Counted from the first letter of the stretch, positions 30,668-41,269 are shown. The stretch is 57,051 nucleotides of DNA from Pseudomonadota bacterium (GCA_021783995.1 JAJXTH010000012.1:1-57051), one strand, 5' to 3'. The notes: generated by a model from the letters alone, not told the origin. Numbers and translations: made by a program.

Positions 30668-30902
30668 CAACCTGCTGAAAAATCCACACATTCGCTGATG
30701 GTAGTAAAATTGCGCCATTGTATGAAACGGGGTAATGGCAATGCGAGGAATAGACATTCAGCCGAGAGACTTGTTCAGTTACATACAACTGGAACAGCGC
30801 GTACCGAGCAAGCATCCGCTGTGCGCGATTCGCAAGCTGGTAGATGTTGCTCTCAACGAAATCGCCAAAGCGTTGGTAAGGTTAAATGGATTGCTGAAAT
30901 AA
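30668..30902 (+). pseudogene. Truncated transposase fragment (DUF772 / IS5-IS1182 type)
   Basis: From ATG 30741 the frame reads MRGIDIQPRDLFSYIQLEQR and VPSKHPLCAIRKLVDVALNE, the standard start of a DUF772-type transposase. It then departs from the family and stops at a TAA (30900-30902) after 53 residues. CCTGCTGAAAAATCC at 30669-30683 resembles the terminal repeat of such elements. The rest of the element is missing. Confidence 0.7.
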
Positions 30903-30921
30903 CGGACGATGATGTACAGGC

Positions 30922-31044
30922 ATGAGCAAAAGCAAACCATCGCAGGTTATTAGGAAAAAGGAGGTATTCATCGTCCCTTCATCAGCGGCTGGGTACCTGA
31001 CCTTTGTCGCGGCCAGCGGCCGGTCTGCCCTCGGCGAGAAATAG
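30922..31044 (+). pseudogene. N-terminal fragment resembling a RhuM/KilA-N type protein
   Basis: ATG 30922 opens a 40-codon frame that includes SSAAGYLTFVAASG, a segment I associate with the N-terminus of RhuM-family proteins often found with restriction and defence genes. The frame ends at a TAG at 31042-31044, just before jetA. The region is made of abutting broken genes and looks like a recombination scar. Family assignment is from memory of the motif and is tentative. Confidence 0.4.
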
Positions 31045-31048
31045 AGCT

Positions 31049-32503
31049 ATGTCTCTCGACTTCGCTACTCTTGATGTTTTGCGCACTCACCACCCCGCGT
31101 GGAGGCTGTTGCGTTCGGACCATGCGGCGTTGCTGGCGAGTTTTTTGTACCGCGAGTTCGTCTCACCCAATGTGCGCGTGATGGCGGCGGCGGATTTGGC
31201 AGAGGCGCTGGAAGATGAGCTGTACGCCCTGCGCTTGCACCTGGGGGAAAGCGCCTTCCCCAAGCCCGCACTGGAGTATCTGAATGATTGGGCTGCGCCC
31301 GACAAGGGCTGGCTGCGCAAGTTCTATCGCCCCGGCACGGACGAGGCTCAGTTCGATTTAACGCCCGCCACTGAAAAGGCAATTGCCTGGTTGGCGCAAC
31401 TCAGTGAGCGGCAGTTCGTGGGCACCGAATCGCGCTTGCTCACGCTATTTGACCTGTTAAAGCAGATGAGCGAGGGCAGCGAGGCCGATCCGGCCAAGCG
31501 CATTGCCGACCTACACAAAAAACGCGATGACATCGATACCGAGATCTCACGGGTGCTGTCTGGTGATATGACGTTGTTGGACGATACGGCGTTGAAGGAT
31601 CGTTTTCAGCAGTTCATGCAAGGAGCGCGCGAACTGCTGTCTGACTTCCGCGAGGTAGAGTACAACTTCCGCCAGTTGGACCGGCGCGTGCGCGAGCGCA
31701 TTGCCCTGTGGGAAGGCAGCAAGGGCGCTCTGCTGGAAGACATCATGGGCGAGCGAGATGCGATTGCCGATTCCGACCAAGGCAAGAGCTTTCGCGCGTT
31801 CTGGGATTTTCTGTTGTCCAGCCGTCGGCAGGAAGAATTGACCGAGTTGCTGGAACGTGTGTTGGTTTTGCCCGCTGTGGCTGACTTGAACCCGGATATC
31901 CGCACGCGCCGCGTGCACTACGACTGGATGGAAGCCGGCGAGCACACGCAGCGCACGGTCGCTGCTTTATCGCAACAGCTGCGCCGATTTCTGGATGACC
32001 AGGCCTGGCTGGAGAATCGCCGTATCATGGACATTTTGCACGGCATCGAGAGCAAGGCGCTAGCACTGCGTAATGCGCAACCTGCCGGCAATGTGATGGA
32101 GATGGCCGAGGCTCGCGCCAATATCGAGTTGGCGATGGAGCGCCACTTGTACACACCTGCCGTCAAGCCGGTGATTGCCGACCTGGCCTTGCAGACAGGC
32201 GACGAAGACATCGACCCTTCGGCGTTGTTCGATCAGGTGGTGCTCGACAAGGCACGGCTCACCCGCCATATCCGCAACGCCCTGCAGGATCGGGCGCAGA
32301 TCACCCTGAACGAACTGGTGGCCAGCCAGCCCTTGCAACAGGGACTGGCCGAGTTGGTGGCCTATCTGCAACTGGGCAGTGAGACCTTTGATGCCGTGGT
32401 GGATGAGGACACAATCGAGTCCATTCGATGGCAGACAGTGGCCACGGACGGCCAGGTAATCACCCGCAGCGCGAGGTTGCCGCGCGTGATTTTCATGCAC
32501 TGA
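31049..32503 (+). CDS. jetA: Wadjet anti-plasmid system protein JetA (DUF3375, kleisin)
   Basis: A 484-residue DUF3375 protein, the MukF-like kleisin of a type I Wadjet complex that recognises and cleaves circular plasmid DNA. The N-terminal LRTHHPAWRLLRSDHAALLASFL with FLYREFV and the helical middle part are characteristic. The ATG at 31049 is preferred over an in-frame ATG at 31004, which lies in the upstream fragment. No clear promoter is seen directly upstream. It is the first of four contiguous genes in the order A-B-C-D. Confidence 0.92.
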   Translation: MSLDFATLDVLRTHHPAWRLLRSDHAALLASFLYREFVSPNVRVMAAADLAEALEDELYALRLHLGESAFPKPALEYLNDWAAPDKGWLRKFYRPGTDEAQFDLTPATEKAIAWLAQLSERQFVGTESRLLTLFDLLKQMSEGSEADPAKRIADLHKKRDDIDTEISRVLSGDMTLLDDTALKDRFQQFMQGARELLSDFREVEYNFRQLDRRVRERIALWEGSKGALLEDIMGERDAIADSDQGKSFRAFWDFLLSSRRQEELTELLERVLVLPAVADLNPDIRTRRVHYDWMEAGEHTQRTVAALSQQLRRFLDDQAWLENRRIMDILHGIESKALALRNAQPAGNVMEMAEARANIELAMERHLYTPAVKPVIADLALQTGDEDIDPSALFDQVVLDKARLTRHIRNALQDRAQITLNELVASQPLQQGLAELVAYLQLGSETFDAVVDEDTIESIRWQTVATDGQVITRSARLPRVIFMH

Positions 32504-32523
32504 GCAGGAGCTAAAGACAAGAA

Positions 32524-33189
32524 ATGGAAGAAGAATTTTCGAATATGCCGCCGATAGTAGCGCCAGCGGCAGATTTGTCGGTGCTGCTGATCAGCTTGTT
32601 AAAGAGTGTGCTTTACCGTGACGACGACGAAAGATTATGGGCGGCGTTGTTGAATCTGCAAGCGCGAGTGCGTGACTATGTGGCGGTGTTGAATCTTGAT
32701 TTGGTGCTGGATGAGGCGGAAGGTTATGCCTTTCTGAAAAGCCGTCCCGAGCCAGCCGACGATGATACTTCCCCGCGTTTGCCGCGTCTGGTGGCGCGCC
32801 GAGCGTTGTCTTTCGCTGTGAGTTTGCTGCTCGCCTTGCTGCGCAAGAAACTGGCGGAGTTCGATGCGGGGGGCGGCGATACCCGGCTGGTGCTCTCCCG
32901 CGACGACATCGTCGAGTTGGTACGGGTGTTCCTTCCCGACGGCCCGAATGAAGCCAAACTGATTGACCAAATTGAAACCACGATCAACAAGGTGGCCGAG
33001 TTGGGCTTCCTGCAGAAGCTCAAGCCTGCAAGCGGGGCTGCGGCCGGGCCCGCCAGTTACGAGGTGCGTCGCATCCTGAAGGCCTTTGTCGACGCTCAAT
33101 GGCTGGCTGAATTCGATGCGCGACTGGCAGTTTACCATTCTCAACTGGCTGGTGTGGCTCTTGTCAAGGAGGGAATCGGGCATGAATGA
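32524..33189 (+). CDS. jetB: Wadjet protein JetB (DUF4194, KITE/MukE-like)
   Basis: A 221-residue DUF4194 protein that would act as the KITE subunit bridging kleisin JetA and the SMC JetC. Winged-helix-like segments [20 protein letters not shown] and [20 protein letters not shown] are visible, with the conserved [19 protein letters not shown] near the C-terminus. It starts 20 bp after jetA and overlaps jetC by 8 bp. Confidence 0.92.
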   Translation: MEEEFSNMPPIVAPAADLSVLLISLLKSVLYRDDDERLWAALLNLQARVRDYVAVLNLDLVLDEAEGYAFLKSRPEPADDDTSPRLPRLVARRALSFAVSLLLALLRKKLAEFDAGGGDTRLVLSRDDIVELVRVFLPDGPNEAKLIDQIETTINKVAELGFLQKLKPASGAAAGPASYEVRRILKAFVDAQWLAEFDARLAVYHSQLAGVALVKEGIGHE

Positions 33190-36100
33190 TCTGCAATCAT
33201 TGGGCCTAGACTTCTGTGCTGATGACGCACTGGCGGGCTTTCGCCTGACCCGTTTGGAGGTATTCAACTGGGGTACCTTCGACGGCCGAGTCTGGACGCT
33301 GCAGCTCGATGGCAAAAATGGCCTGCTCACGGGCGATATCGGCTCGGGAAAATCCACCCTGGTGGATGCCATTACCACCCTGTTGGTGCCAGCCAACCGG
33401 ATCGCCTACAACAAGGCTGCAGGTGCCGACAGCAAGGAAAGAACGCTGCGTTCCTATGTGCTCGGGCATTACAAATCCGAGCGCAATGAGGTCACTGGCG
33501 CCGCCAAGCCGGTGAGCTTGCGCGACCACAACAGCTACTCCGTCATTCTGGGTTTGTTCCACAACGCGGGCTATGACCAGACGGTGACACTGGCTCAAGT
33601 ATTCTGGATGAAAGACGCGCAGGGACAACCAGCGCGCTTTTTTCTGGGTGCGGAGCGTGCGCTATCGATTGCCGTTGATTTCGCTCATTTCGGATCAGAC
33701 ATAGCCCAACTGCGCAAGAAACTGCGCGGGCTGGGGGCTGAATTGCACGACAGTTTCCCGCCCTATGCGGCATGGTTTCGTCGGCGCTTTGGCATTGAAA
33801 ACGATCAGGCCCTGGAATTGTTTCACCAGACGGTGTCGATGAAGTCCGTGGGCAACCTGACTGACTTCGTGCGCAGCCATATGCTTGAACCTTTCGAAGT
33901 TGCCACGCGCCTGCAAGCCTTGATCGGTCATTTCGATGATCTCAACCGTGCCCATCAGGCAGTGCTGAAAACCCAGCAGCAAGTTGAATTGCTCACACCA
34001 TTGATTGCTGACTGCGGCCGCCACAGTGCATTGGTGGCTGAGGTCGAGAGTTTGCGTAGCTGCCGGGATAGTCTGCGCCCCCATTTCGCTGAACTGAAGC
34101 TCGGGCTTATCGGAAAGCGGCTGGGTTCGCTGGCGGAGGAATGGGAGCGGGTGGATGCCCAGGTACAAAAACTAGATGCTGTGCATGAGGCGCAAGGCCA
34201 GCAAGTTGATGATCTGAAGCAGGCCATCAACGACAACGGCGGAGACCGACTGGAACGCCTTTCCGTCGAAATTCGCAAGAAAGAGCAATTGCGGGATACG
34301 CGTAAAGCCAAGGCCAGTCGCTATGGTGAGCTTGCCACCGTACTGAGCGAGCCGCAGGCAACAGATGCCACCACATTCTCCGCACAGCATGGCAAATATC
34401 GACGCTTGCGAGAGGAAGCACGCAACCGCGATGCCGATCTGCAAAACGCCCTCACTGAACACAGCGTGATCCTTCGCCAAGGCAAGCAGGAACATGACCA
34501 ATTGAATGGCGAAATCGAGAGCCTCAAGCGTCGGTGCAGCAACATCGATGACCAGCAGATCCAGATCCGTGCCGCAATGTGTGCAGCGCTGGGCTTGAAC
34601 GTCGATGACATGCCGTTTGCGGGTGAGTTGATCCAGGTACGTGACGATGAGCGCGACTGGGAAGGCGCTGCCGAACGCTTGTTGCGCGGCTTCGGTCTGG
34701 CGCTGCTGGTACCCGATGCGCATTACAAGGCCGTGGCCGAATGGGTGGATGGCGCCCATCTGTATGGCCGCCTGGTGTACTTCCATGTGCGATCACGCAA
34801 GTCCGCTGAACTGCCTGACCTACACCGTGACTCCCTGGTTCGCAAGCTGGCCATCAAGCCTGACTCTCCGCACTACGATTGGCTGGAACGCGAACTTGCC
34901 CATCGGTTTGACGTGGCCTGCTGCGCTTTGCCCGAGCAGTTCCGCCGCGAAACGCGTGCCATCACCCGCGCGGGCCAGATCAAGGACCCGAGCGGACGGC
35001 ATGAAAAAGACGACCGCCACCGCATCGATGATCGCAGCCGCTATGTGCTTGGCTGGAGCAACAGTGCCAAGATTGCAACACTGGAGGGCAAGCGCCGCCT
35101 GCTTGAAACACGGCTTGGTGACATTGGGAGCCAGATCGGTGAAATACAGAAAGAGCGTGATGGGTTGGCAAGCCGCCTTGATGCGCTGACCCGGCTTGAA
35201 GAATTTACGACGTTCGATGAGCTGGATTGGACCAGCGTCGCTACCGATATTGCACAACTGGTGGATGAGCTCAGGCATCTGGAGTCAGCGTCGGATGTCC
35301 TCAAGCAGTTGAACGAAAATCTGCGCGAGTTGCAAAAGGCGCAGAAGCAAACCGGGGAAGATCTGCAAGGCGCGAGAGAAAAGCGGGCCAAGGTGGAACA
35401 GCGCCGCTCGGACGCGCAGGAACTTCGTCTGCAAACCGAGATGCAGCTTCAAGGGGCTGTCGTGGACCACGCTCTGGTTGCAAAACTCGAATCCATGCGC
35501 ACCGAAGCATTGGGCGAACACCAACTCACGGTTGAGTCCTGCGACAACCGCGAGCAGGATGTGCGCGCATGGCTGCAGCGCAAAATTGACGGCGTGGATG
35601 AAAAGATTCGCAATCTTGCTGCCAGGATCATCAAGGCCATGGTTTCCTTCAAGGAGACGTTCAAGCTCGAGACAGCCGAGATGGACGCCAGCCTTGAGGC
35701 AGCCTTTGAGTATGAAAATCTGCTGATGCAATTGAATCGCGACGACCTGCCACGTTTTGTTGAGCGGTTCAAGGAACTGCTCAACGTCAACACGATCAAC
35801 GAAATCGCCAATTTCAACGCCCAACTCGCCCGCGAGCGTGAAACCATCAAGGAGCGCATCGCCCACATCAACAAATCTCTGGGGGAGATCGACTACAACC
35901 CAGGCCGCTACATCGTGCTGGAATCTCAGGCCAGCCCCGACGCCGAAATCCGCGACTTTCAGCAGGAATTGCGCGCTTGCACCGAGGGCGCTGTCACAGG
36001 GTCGGACGATGTCCAGTATTCCGAGGCAAAGTTCCTGCAGGTCAAGGCCATCATCGACCGCTTCCGTGGCCGCGAAGGTTTGTCCGAACAGGATCGCCGC

Positions 36101-36574
36101 TGGACGGCCAAGGTCACCGATGTGCGCAACTGGTTTCTATTCGCCGCCAGCGAGCGCTGGCGCGTGGACAACAGCGAGCACGAGCATTATTCAGACTCCG
36201 GCGGCAAGTCGGGTGGGCAAAAAGAGAAGCTGGCATACACCATTCTGGCAGCCAGTCTGGCGTATCAGTTCGGCATGGAATGGGGTGCAGTCCGTTCCCG
36301 TTCATTCCGCTTCGTGGTTATCGATGAGGCATTCGGGCGGGGTTCAGATGAATCCGCCCAGTACGGCCTGAAGTTGTTCCGACAACTCAACCTGCAACTG
36401 CTGATCGTGACGCCGCTGCAAAAAATCCACATCATCGAACCCTACGTTTCCAGTGTCGGTTTCGTCCATAACGAGGGCGGGCGGGCCTCTAAGCTGCGTA
36501 ATCTTTCCATTGAGGAATACCGGGCGCAGAAGGCCTTGATGCCTATCCAATCTGCGCGGGAGTCTGAGCAGTGA
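33182..36574 (+). CDS. jetC: Wadjet protein JetC (SMC-like ATPase)
   Basis: A 1130-residue SMC-type ATPase, the motor of the complex. The Walker A motif GDIGSGKST is at residues 51-59, long coiled coils flank a central hinge, and the C-terminal head has the signature [15 protein letters not shown] and Walker [15 protein letters not shown] 33182 overlaps the end of jetB and gives the expected start ([16 protein letters not shown]); a longer frame from 33086 lies inside jetB. The stop overlaps jetD. No frameshift or missing motif, so the ATPase should be active. Confidence 0.95.
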   Translation: MNDLQSLGLDFCADDALAGFRLTRLEVFNWGTFDGRVWTLQLDGKNGLLTGDIGSGKSTLVDAITTLLVPANRIAYNKAAGADSKERTLRSYVLGHYKSERNEVTGAAKPVSLRDHNSYSVILGLFHNAGYDQTVTLAQVFWMKDAQGQPARFFLGAERALSIAVDFAHFGSDIAQLRKKLRGLGAELHDSFPPYAAWFRRRFGIENDQALELFHQTVSMKSVGNLTDFVRSHMLEPFEVATRLQALIGHFDDLNRAHQAVLKTQQQVELLTPLIADCGRHSALVAEVESLRSCRDSLRPHFAELKLGLIGKRLGSLAEEWERVDAQVQKLDAVHEAQGQQVDDLKQAINDNGGDRLERLSVEIRKKEQLRDTRKAKASRYGELATVLSEPQATDATTFSAQHGKYRRLREEARNRDADLQNALTEHSVILRQGKQEHDQLNGEIESLKRRCSNIDDQQIQIRAAMCAALGLNVDDMPFAGELIQVRDDERDWEGAAERLLRGFGLALLVPDAHYKAVAEWVDGAHLYGRLVYFHVRSRKSAELPDLHRDSLVRKLAIKPDSPHYDWLERELAHRFDVACCALPEQFRRETRAITRAGQIKDPSGRHEKDDRHRIDDRSRYVLGWSNSAKIATLEGKRRLLETRLGDIGSQIGEIQKERDGLASRLDALTRLEEFTTFDELDWTSVATDIAQLVDELRHLESASDVLKQLNENLRELQKAQKQTGEDLQGAREKRAKVEQRRSDAQELRLQTEMQLQGAVVDHALVAKLESMRTEALGEHQLTVESCDNREQDVRAWLQRKIDGVDEKIRNLAARIIKAMVSFKETFKLETAEMDASLEAAFEYENLLMQLNRDDLPRFVERFKELLNVNTINEIANFNAQLARERETIKERIAHINKSLGEIDYNPGRYIVLESQASPDAEIRDFQQELRACTEGAVTGSDDVQYSEAKFLQVKAIIDRFRGREGLSEQDRRWTAKVTDVRNWFLFAASERWRVDNSEHEHYSDSGGKSGGQKEKLAYTILAASLAYQFGMEWGAVRSRSFRFVVIDEAFGRGSDESAQYGLKLFRQLNLQLLIVTPLQKIHIIEPYVSSVGFVHNEGGRASKLRNLSIEEYRAQKALMPIQSARESEQ

Positions 36575-37830
36575 CATGGACCGGCCCGAAGGAATTGAAG
36601 GCGCAGTTGTCGCGGCTTTGGGAGCGCGGCGAACTGCTGCAAGACGCGGTGACGGGCAATGTGCGTTTTCCTTTACGGTTGTCGCTCAAACTTCCAAGCT
36701 CTGCGGACATCGCGGATCGTTTTAACGAGGTTCGTACATGGGCCGCCGAATTGGCCTCGACGAACTCAGTCCGTGTGGAGTGGCATGAGCTTCGACACCG
36801 CGTCCAGGGGACGCAAAAATTACCGGCCTCTGTATGGGTCGAGACGCTGGGAGATGCGTTGGCATGGCTGGGCAAGCGCAAAGATTGGGATCGTTTCTCG
36901 GCTCAAGTTTCCGCTACTCGGCAGACGCATCCTGCCTTGCTGCCTTGGCTCGAAAGGCGCCCCGTGCAGGCACTGGATCTGGCCGCAGAATGGCCGCAAT
37001 TGCTGGCCGTAGTGACGTGGCTTGTCGATCATCCGCGCCCAGGTATTTACCTGCGCCAAGTAGACTTGCCGGGCGTACACAGCAAATTCATCGAAGCACA
37101 TCGCGGCGTGCTGGCTGAGTTGCTGGATTTGGCATTGCCTGCCGACGCAGTGGACATCAGAAAAACCGGTATCAGCCAGTTTTCTGCTCGATATGGATTT
37201 TTGGAAAAACCGACGCGCATCCGCTTTCGCGTGCTTGATCCAGCAATTCAGATCGTGTCGGGCTCTACACACCCTGACATGACACTGGATGCCGATAGCT
37301 TTGGTCGCCTGGAGCTTGCCGTGCAGCGTATATTCATCACTGAAAACGAGACCAACTTCCTGGCATTTCCTCCTGTGCGTGATGCCATCGTGATTTTTGG
37401 CGCAGGTTACGGTTGGGATGCATTGGCGCGGAGTCATTGGCTGAAGAACTGCTCGATCCATTACTGGGGCGATATCGATACGCATGGCTTTGGCATTCTG
37501 GACCAACTGCGAGGGCACTTTGATCACGTGGTTTCGCTCTTGATGGACAGAGCGACTCTAGATGCGCATGCTGCCATTTGGGGAAGTGAGGACAAGCCCC
37601 TTCGCGTGGATTTGCACCGGTTAACTGCAGAGGAGCGCGCGCTCTACGACGACCTGCGCGACAACCGCATTCGCGCTGGACTGCGGCTGGAGCAGGAACA
37701 TATCGGCTTCCACTGGCTTGTTCATTGCCTTGAACAGATCCTCAACGGATCCATCGAACCCCGCCCGGCAACAGGGGGCCATTTTTTGGTTGCGAATTTT
37801 CAGGGCAGCTATCAGAATCGCGGCATATGA
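36571..37830 (+). CDS. jetD: Wadjet protein JetD (DUF3322/DUF2220 Toprim nuclease)
   Basis: A 419-residue nuclease subunit that cuts plasmid DNA after loop extrusion. The N-terminal DUF3322 part begins [20 protein letters not shown]. The C-terminal DUF2220 Toprim fold shows the acidic set E258/E260 ([11 protein letters not shown]) and D301/D303 ([11 protein letters not shown]), and a conserved RLEQE near 372-376. The start is a GTG overlapping the jetC stop. The normal family end is reached near residue 390 ([14 protein letters not shown]); the last ~28 residues ([12 protein letters not shown] onward) look unlike the family and seem to be read-through into flanking DNA after loss of the original stop. 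Confidence 0.92.
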   Translation: MTWTGPKELKAQLSRLWERGELLQDAVTGNVRFPLRLSLKLPSSADIADRFNEVRTWAAELASTNSVRVEWHELRHRVQGTQKLPASVWVETLGDALAWLGKRKDWDRFSAQVSATRQTHPALLPWLERRPVQALDLAAEWPQLLAVVTWLVDHPRPGIYLRQVDLPGVHSKFIEAHRGVLAELLDLALPADAVDIRKTGISQFSARYGFLEKPTRIRFRVLDPAIQIVSGSTHPDMTLDADSFGRLELAVQRIFITENETNFLAFPPVRDAIVIFGAGYGWDALARSHWLKNCSIHYWGDIDTHGFGILDQLRGHFDHVVSLLMDRATLDAHAAIWGSEDKPLRVDLHRLTAEERALYDDLRDNRIRAGLRLEQEHIGFHWLVHCLEQILNGSIEPRPATGGHFLVANFQGSYQNRGI

Positions 37831-38183
37831 CGAAGGATGCAAAGATGAAAAGCGATCAGGAAATACAGGAAGAGCTGCAAGCTCGCGAACGGGTGAGCAG
37901 AAGCAGCCTTGAATGCGAGTGTGGTTACAAAGGCAGGATGGGGTTGCTCGGGACAAAAAAGACGCCAGGGCTTGTGCTTGCCGAACGCATCATATATTCG
38001 AGCATTGCGCTGTTTTTCTTCGCCTCCTATTTCGCAGAGAATCAGGCGCTCGCCTTCACGATACGCATGGTGATTCCGGCGCTGGTCTTCGTGCTCTTCA
38101 TCTACACCGAGCAGAAGTTGAAGACCCACACCTATGCGTGCCCGAACTGCAGCGCGGCAATAATCTCGCGCGGCGCCAAATAG
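37827..38183 (+). CDS. Small membrane protein with two zinc-ribbon-like cysteine pairs
   Basis: A 118-residue protein that I do not recognise. Around two transmembrane helices (about residues 51-70 and 76-94) there is an N-terminal CECGYKG and a C-terminal CPNCSAA, so the two cysteine pairs could form one zinc site on the same side of the membrane. It has a charged N-terminus. The start may be the ATG at 37827, which overlaps the jetD stop, or the ATG at 37845. It lies tail-to-tail with the exporter gene (2 bp apart). Confidence 0.65.
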   Translation: MTKDAKMKSDQEIQEELQARERVSRSSLECECGYKGRMGLLGTKKTPGLVLAERIIYSSIALFFFASYFAENQALAFTIRMVIPALVFVLFIYTEQKLKTHTYACPNCSAAIISRGAK

Positions 38184-38185
38184 CA

Positions 38186-39739
38186 TCATTCGATTGGCTG
38201 GTCCACGACGCGGTGTATGCTGATGGGAGGAATGCGGCGCACGAGATAGAACGAGAGTGCGAGCAGTCCGGCGATCATCCATTGGCTGCCGTGTATCGCA
38301 TCGATCAGCGCATCGCGCGCACCTGTTAGCAGCGTGTTCGCGTCGAGTCCAGCATTCGCGATGAATCTTGCGGCCTTCGCGCGATCGACCAGTATCTGCG
38401 GATCGGCCAGCCAGGAAGACCACTGCGCTGAGCGATGAAGTTCCAGCATCGCGTACATCCTTGCGGCATAGAGATTCGAGATCAATGCGCCTGCCAGCGC
38501 AGTGCCCATCATGTTGCCGACCATGCGCATGCTTTGCAGCATTGCGGTCGCGACGCCGAGCTGCGTGCGCGGGATGCTGTATTGCGCCATCAACGTCAGA
38601 TTGGGCAAAAGCATGCCCAGACCAAGCCCTCCGGTGATCATCGTGAGTGCAATTGCGCCATGCGATGTGGAGGGTGAGGTCTGGGTCAGCGCAAGCGTCG
38701 ACATGAGAAAGAGCCCAAGACCGACATGGAGCAGCGCATTGGGGGCTTGCAGCTTCGTCACGATGCGCCCGTTCACGATGCTGCCCACGGTGATGAAGAC
38801 TGCAAGCGGGGTGACCAGAAGGCCCGCCTCGTTGGGCATAAGTCCGAATCCACCCTGGAAAAGCAGAGGCGCGTAGTACAAAATCGCAAACATGCAGAAA
38901 CCCATCGTGACAGCCAGCGTGAAGAGCGGACCCAGTGCGCGATGGGTGAACATTGCAAGCGGAAAAAGCGGATTTGCGCAGCGTTTTTCCCAGAATAACA
39001 GCGCGGCGACGGAGAGCAAGGCTGAAAGTCCCAGCGCGAAAAGCAGGAAAACAGGCTTGTGCTGGGGCAGCCATTCGGTGAGAAGCTGCAGGCTGCCAAG
39101 CGCTGTCGCGATCAGAAGGGCGCCTATCCAGTCCATACGGGAGGGAGGGCGATCTGAATGGCGGATTCTGGGCAGAAAAAACCAGACGAAGACGAGGCTT
39201 GCAACGCCGACTGGAAGATTGACGAAGAACACCCAGCGCCATCCCCAGTACTGCGCGAGATAGCCTCCGAGAGTAGGACCTATCGCATTGGCCAGGCCGA
39301 AAGCCGTGCTGAAAAGGATTTGCCAGCGCAAACGCTCGCGGGCTTCCGGGAACAGATCAGGCACCGAGGCGAAAGAGGTGGCAACCAGCATGCCGCCGCC
39401 TATGCCCTGCAATGCCCGAGCCAAAACGAGCTGCAGCATGCTCTCTGCGATGCCGCACAGCATGGATGCCAGCGTGAAAAGCACGATCGCGGCGACCACG
39501 AAGGGTTTTCTGCTATGCTCGTCGCCCAGTTTTCCGAAGACCGGCACCGTGATGACGGATGTCAGAAGATAGGCTGTTCCGACCCACGCATAGAGGTCGA
39601 AACCGTTGAGCTCGGCGACCACGGTGGGCAGTGCCGTGCCGATCACGGTCTGGTCGAGCGCTACCATGATGAGCACGAAGCAAAGCCCCAGCATGGCCAG
39701 AAGGTTCTGCTGAAAAGTGCGTTCCATGGTTTTCTTCAT
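38186..39739 (-). CDS. DHA2-family (EmrB/QacA) multidrug efflux MFS transporter
   Basis: A 517-residue integral membrane protein with the 14-helix DHA2 layout. Motif LDQTVIGTALPTVVAEL in the first helix is the family D1-type signature, WRWVFFVNLPVG is the conserved helix 5-6 segment, and GKLGDEHSRKP is the MFS A motif. It should export drugs or other hydrophobic compounds with proton antiport. The start is uncertain: ATGs at 39763, 39739 and 39727 are possible; 39739 has a GGGAAA ahead of it. No EmrA-type partner is adjacent. Divergent from the xdhC-like gene. Confidence 0.87.
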   Translation of the reverse strand: MKKTMERTFQQNLLAMLGLCFVLIMVALDQTVIGTALPTVVAELNGFDLYAWVGTAYLLTSVITVPVFGKLGDEHSRKPFVVAAIVLFTLASMLCGIAESMLQLVLARALQGIGGGMLVATSFASVPDLFPEARERLRWQILFSTAFGLANAIGPTLGGYLAQYWGWRWVFFVNLPVGVASLVFVWFFLPRIRHSDRPPSRMDWIGALLIATALGSLQLLTEWLPQHKPVFLLFALGLSALLSVAALLFWEKRCANPLFPLAMFTHRALGPLFTLAVTMGFCMFAILYYAPLLFQGGFGLMPNEAGLLVTPLAVFITVGSIVNGRIVTKLQAPNALLHVGLGLFLMSTLALTQTSPSTSHGAIALTMITGGLGLGMLLPNLTLMAQYSIPRTQLGVATAMLQSMRMVGNMMGTALAGALISNLYAARMYAMLELHRSAQWSSWLADPQILVDRAKAARFIANAGLDANTLLTGARDALIDAIHGSQWMIAGLLALSFYLVRRIPPISIHRVVDQPIE

Positions 39740-39848
39740 CGGTTTCCCGTTTTTCGTTTCCATGAGATTATGCCACCGCAGGCTGGGTGAAACGCTATTG
39801 ATTTTAGGTTGCGCAAGGGGCATGCTTGCAAATTCAAATGAGGGGGCC

Positions 39849-40814
39849 ATGGACAGCGTTGACATTGCAGTGCTGACAAGCTTGAAGGACTGGCAGGGCG
39901 TTGAATTGCCGTGCTGGCTCGCAACCGTGGTGGAAACATTCGGCTCCAGCCCGCGTCCGGCGGGATCCATGCTCGCCTTGCGTTCAGATGGGCTGATGGT
40001 GGGGTCTGTCTCGGGAGGGTGCGTCGAAGATGATCTGCTTTTGCGCGCAAAGGAAGACAGATTCCATACCGGCAGGGCGGAGATCCTTTCCTATGGTGTC
40101 ACGCGTGAGGAAGCGCTGCGCTTTTCCTTGCCCTGCGGTGGCGCATTGCGCCTCGTGATAGAGCCTGTGCGCAACGCCGAATGGGTGGGAAAAATCCTGC
40201 AAGCCGCCAATGCGCGAAAAAAAGTTGTGCGCACATTGCATCTCGATACATTGAAGGTTGAGCTTTCCGATGATGCGGGAGGCTTTGAATTCGATGGTTG
40301 CATCATGAGGGTCATGCATGGTCCTCGTATGCGCATGCTGGTCATAGGCGCAAACCAGACAGCCGCCTATCTCGCGCGCATGGCCCAGTCGCTGGACTAT
40401 CATGTGCATGTCTGCGATCCCAGAGCAGAGATGCAGAGGACATGGGATGTGCCGGGCACGGTGCTGACCGGCGAGATGCCCGACGATGCGGTGCTGGCGC
40501 TCAATGCCGATGAAGATACCGCAGTCATCGCGTTGACCCATGATCCCAAACTGGATGACATGGCGCTGATCGAGGCGCTAAAATCCAGTGCGTTCTATGT
40601 GGGTGCTGTTGGCTCCAGTGCCAACAATGCCAAGCGCCGCGAAAGGCTGGCATTGTTCGACCTCTCGAAGGAAGAGATCGAAAGACTGCACGGGCCGGTT
40701 GGTTTGTCCATAGGTAGCCGAACGCCCCCTGAAATTGCCGTATCCATACTTGCCCATCTGATTTCGGTCAGGGCGAGCACCGTTCAATCCGTCGTCAAGG
40801 AGGCATGTTCATGA
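39849..40814 (+). CDS. XdhC/CoxI-family molybdenum cofactor maturation protein
   Basis: A 321-residue XdhC-type protein, which binds molybdenum cofactor, promotes its sulfuration and inserts it into xanthine-dehydrogenase-family enzymes. The N-terminal XdhC_CoxI domain shows GSSPRPAGSML and SVSGGCVEDD; the C-terminal Rossmann domain shows MLVIGANQTAAYLARM. ATG 39849 follows GGGGG. It overlaps the downstream iron-sulfur subunit gene (ATGA), so it probably matures that enzyme. Confidence 0.88.
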   Translation: MDSVDIAVLTSLKDWQGVELPCWLATVVETFGSSPRPAGSMLALRSDGLMVGSVSGGCVEDDLLLRAKEDRFHTGRAEILSYGVTREEALRFSLPCGGALRLVIEPVRNAEWVGKILQAANARKKVVRTLHLDTLKVELSDDAGGFEFDGCIMRVMHGPRMRMLVIGANQTAAYLARMAQSLDYHVHVCDPRAEMQRTWDVPGTVLTGEMPDDAVLALNADEDTAVIALTHDPKLDDMALIEALKSSAFYVGAVGSSANNAKRRERLALFDLSKEEIERLHGPVGLSIGSRTPPEIAVSILAHLISVRASTVQSVVKEACS

Positions 40815-41269
40815 TTTCTTTTTATCTCAACGGCAAGGAAACGAAGGTCGATGCGGATCCTGGCACGCCGCTGCTCTGGGTGTTGCGCGACCATCTGCAG
40901 ATGACAGGCACGAAATACGGTTGCGGCATCGCGCAGTGCGGCGCTTGCACCGTGCATCTGGATGGACGCGCAATCCGCTCCTGCGTGACGCCGCTTTCGA
41001 TGGCGAGTGGCAAAAAGATCACGACGATAGAGGGGATTGCAGATACGGCTCTGGGCAAAAAGGTGCAGGAAGCATGGAATGAAGTGGATGTGCCGCAGTG
41101 CGGGTACTGCCAGTCAGGGCAGATCATGGCGGCTGCCGCGCTGCTTCATGAGCATCCGCATCCGAGCGATTCGCAGATCACGGATGCAATGGACGGCATA
41201 ATCTGCCGCTGCGGCACCTATAACCGCATACACTCGGCGATCAAGCTTGCATCTGGAGGTGGAAAATGA
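40811..41269 (+). CDS. [2Fe-2S] subunit of a xanthine-dehydrogenase-family oxidoreductase (IorA-like)
   Basis: A 152-residue small subunit. The plant-type ferredoxin cluster is CGIAQCGACTVHLDG with a later C, and the C-terminal cluster is CGYCQSGQIM ... CRCGTYNR; together they wire electrons from the molybdenum site. It most resembles the alpha subunit of isoquinoline 1-oxidoreductase and related aldehyde dehydrogenases. ATG 40811 lies 8 bp behind AGGAGG; an ATG at 40805 is too close. It overlaps both neighbours. Confidence 0.93.
   Translation: MISFYLNGKETKVDADPGTPLLWVLRDHLQMTGTKYGCGIAQCGACTVHLDGRAIRSCVTPLSMASGKKITTIEGIADTALGKKVQEAWNEVDVPQCGYCQSGQIMAAAALLHEHPHPSDSQITDAMDGIICRCGTYNRIHSAIKLASGGGK

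Noticed and set aside
28670-37830. Direct repeats of the tRNA 3' end as attL/attR for the hipBA-Wadjet island
   Set aside because: I looked for a copy of the tRNA end near 37740-37830 and found none, and there is no integrase gene, so tRNA-site integration is not supported.
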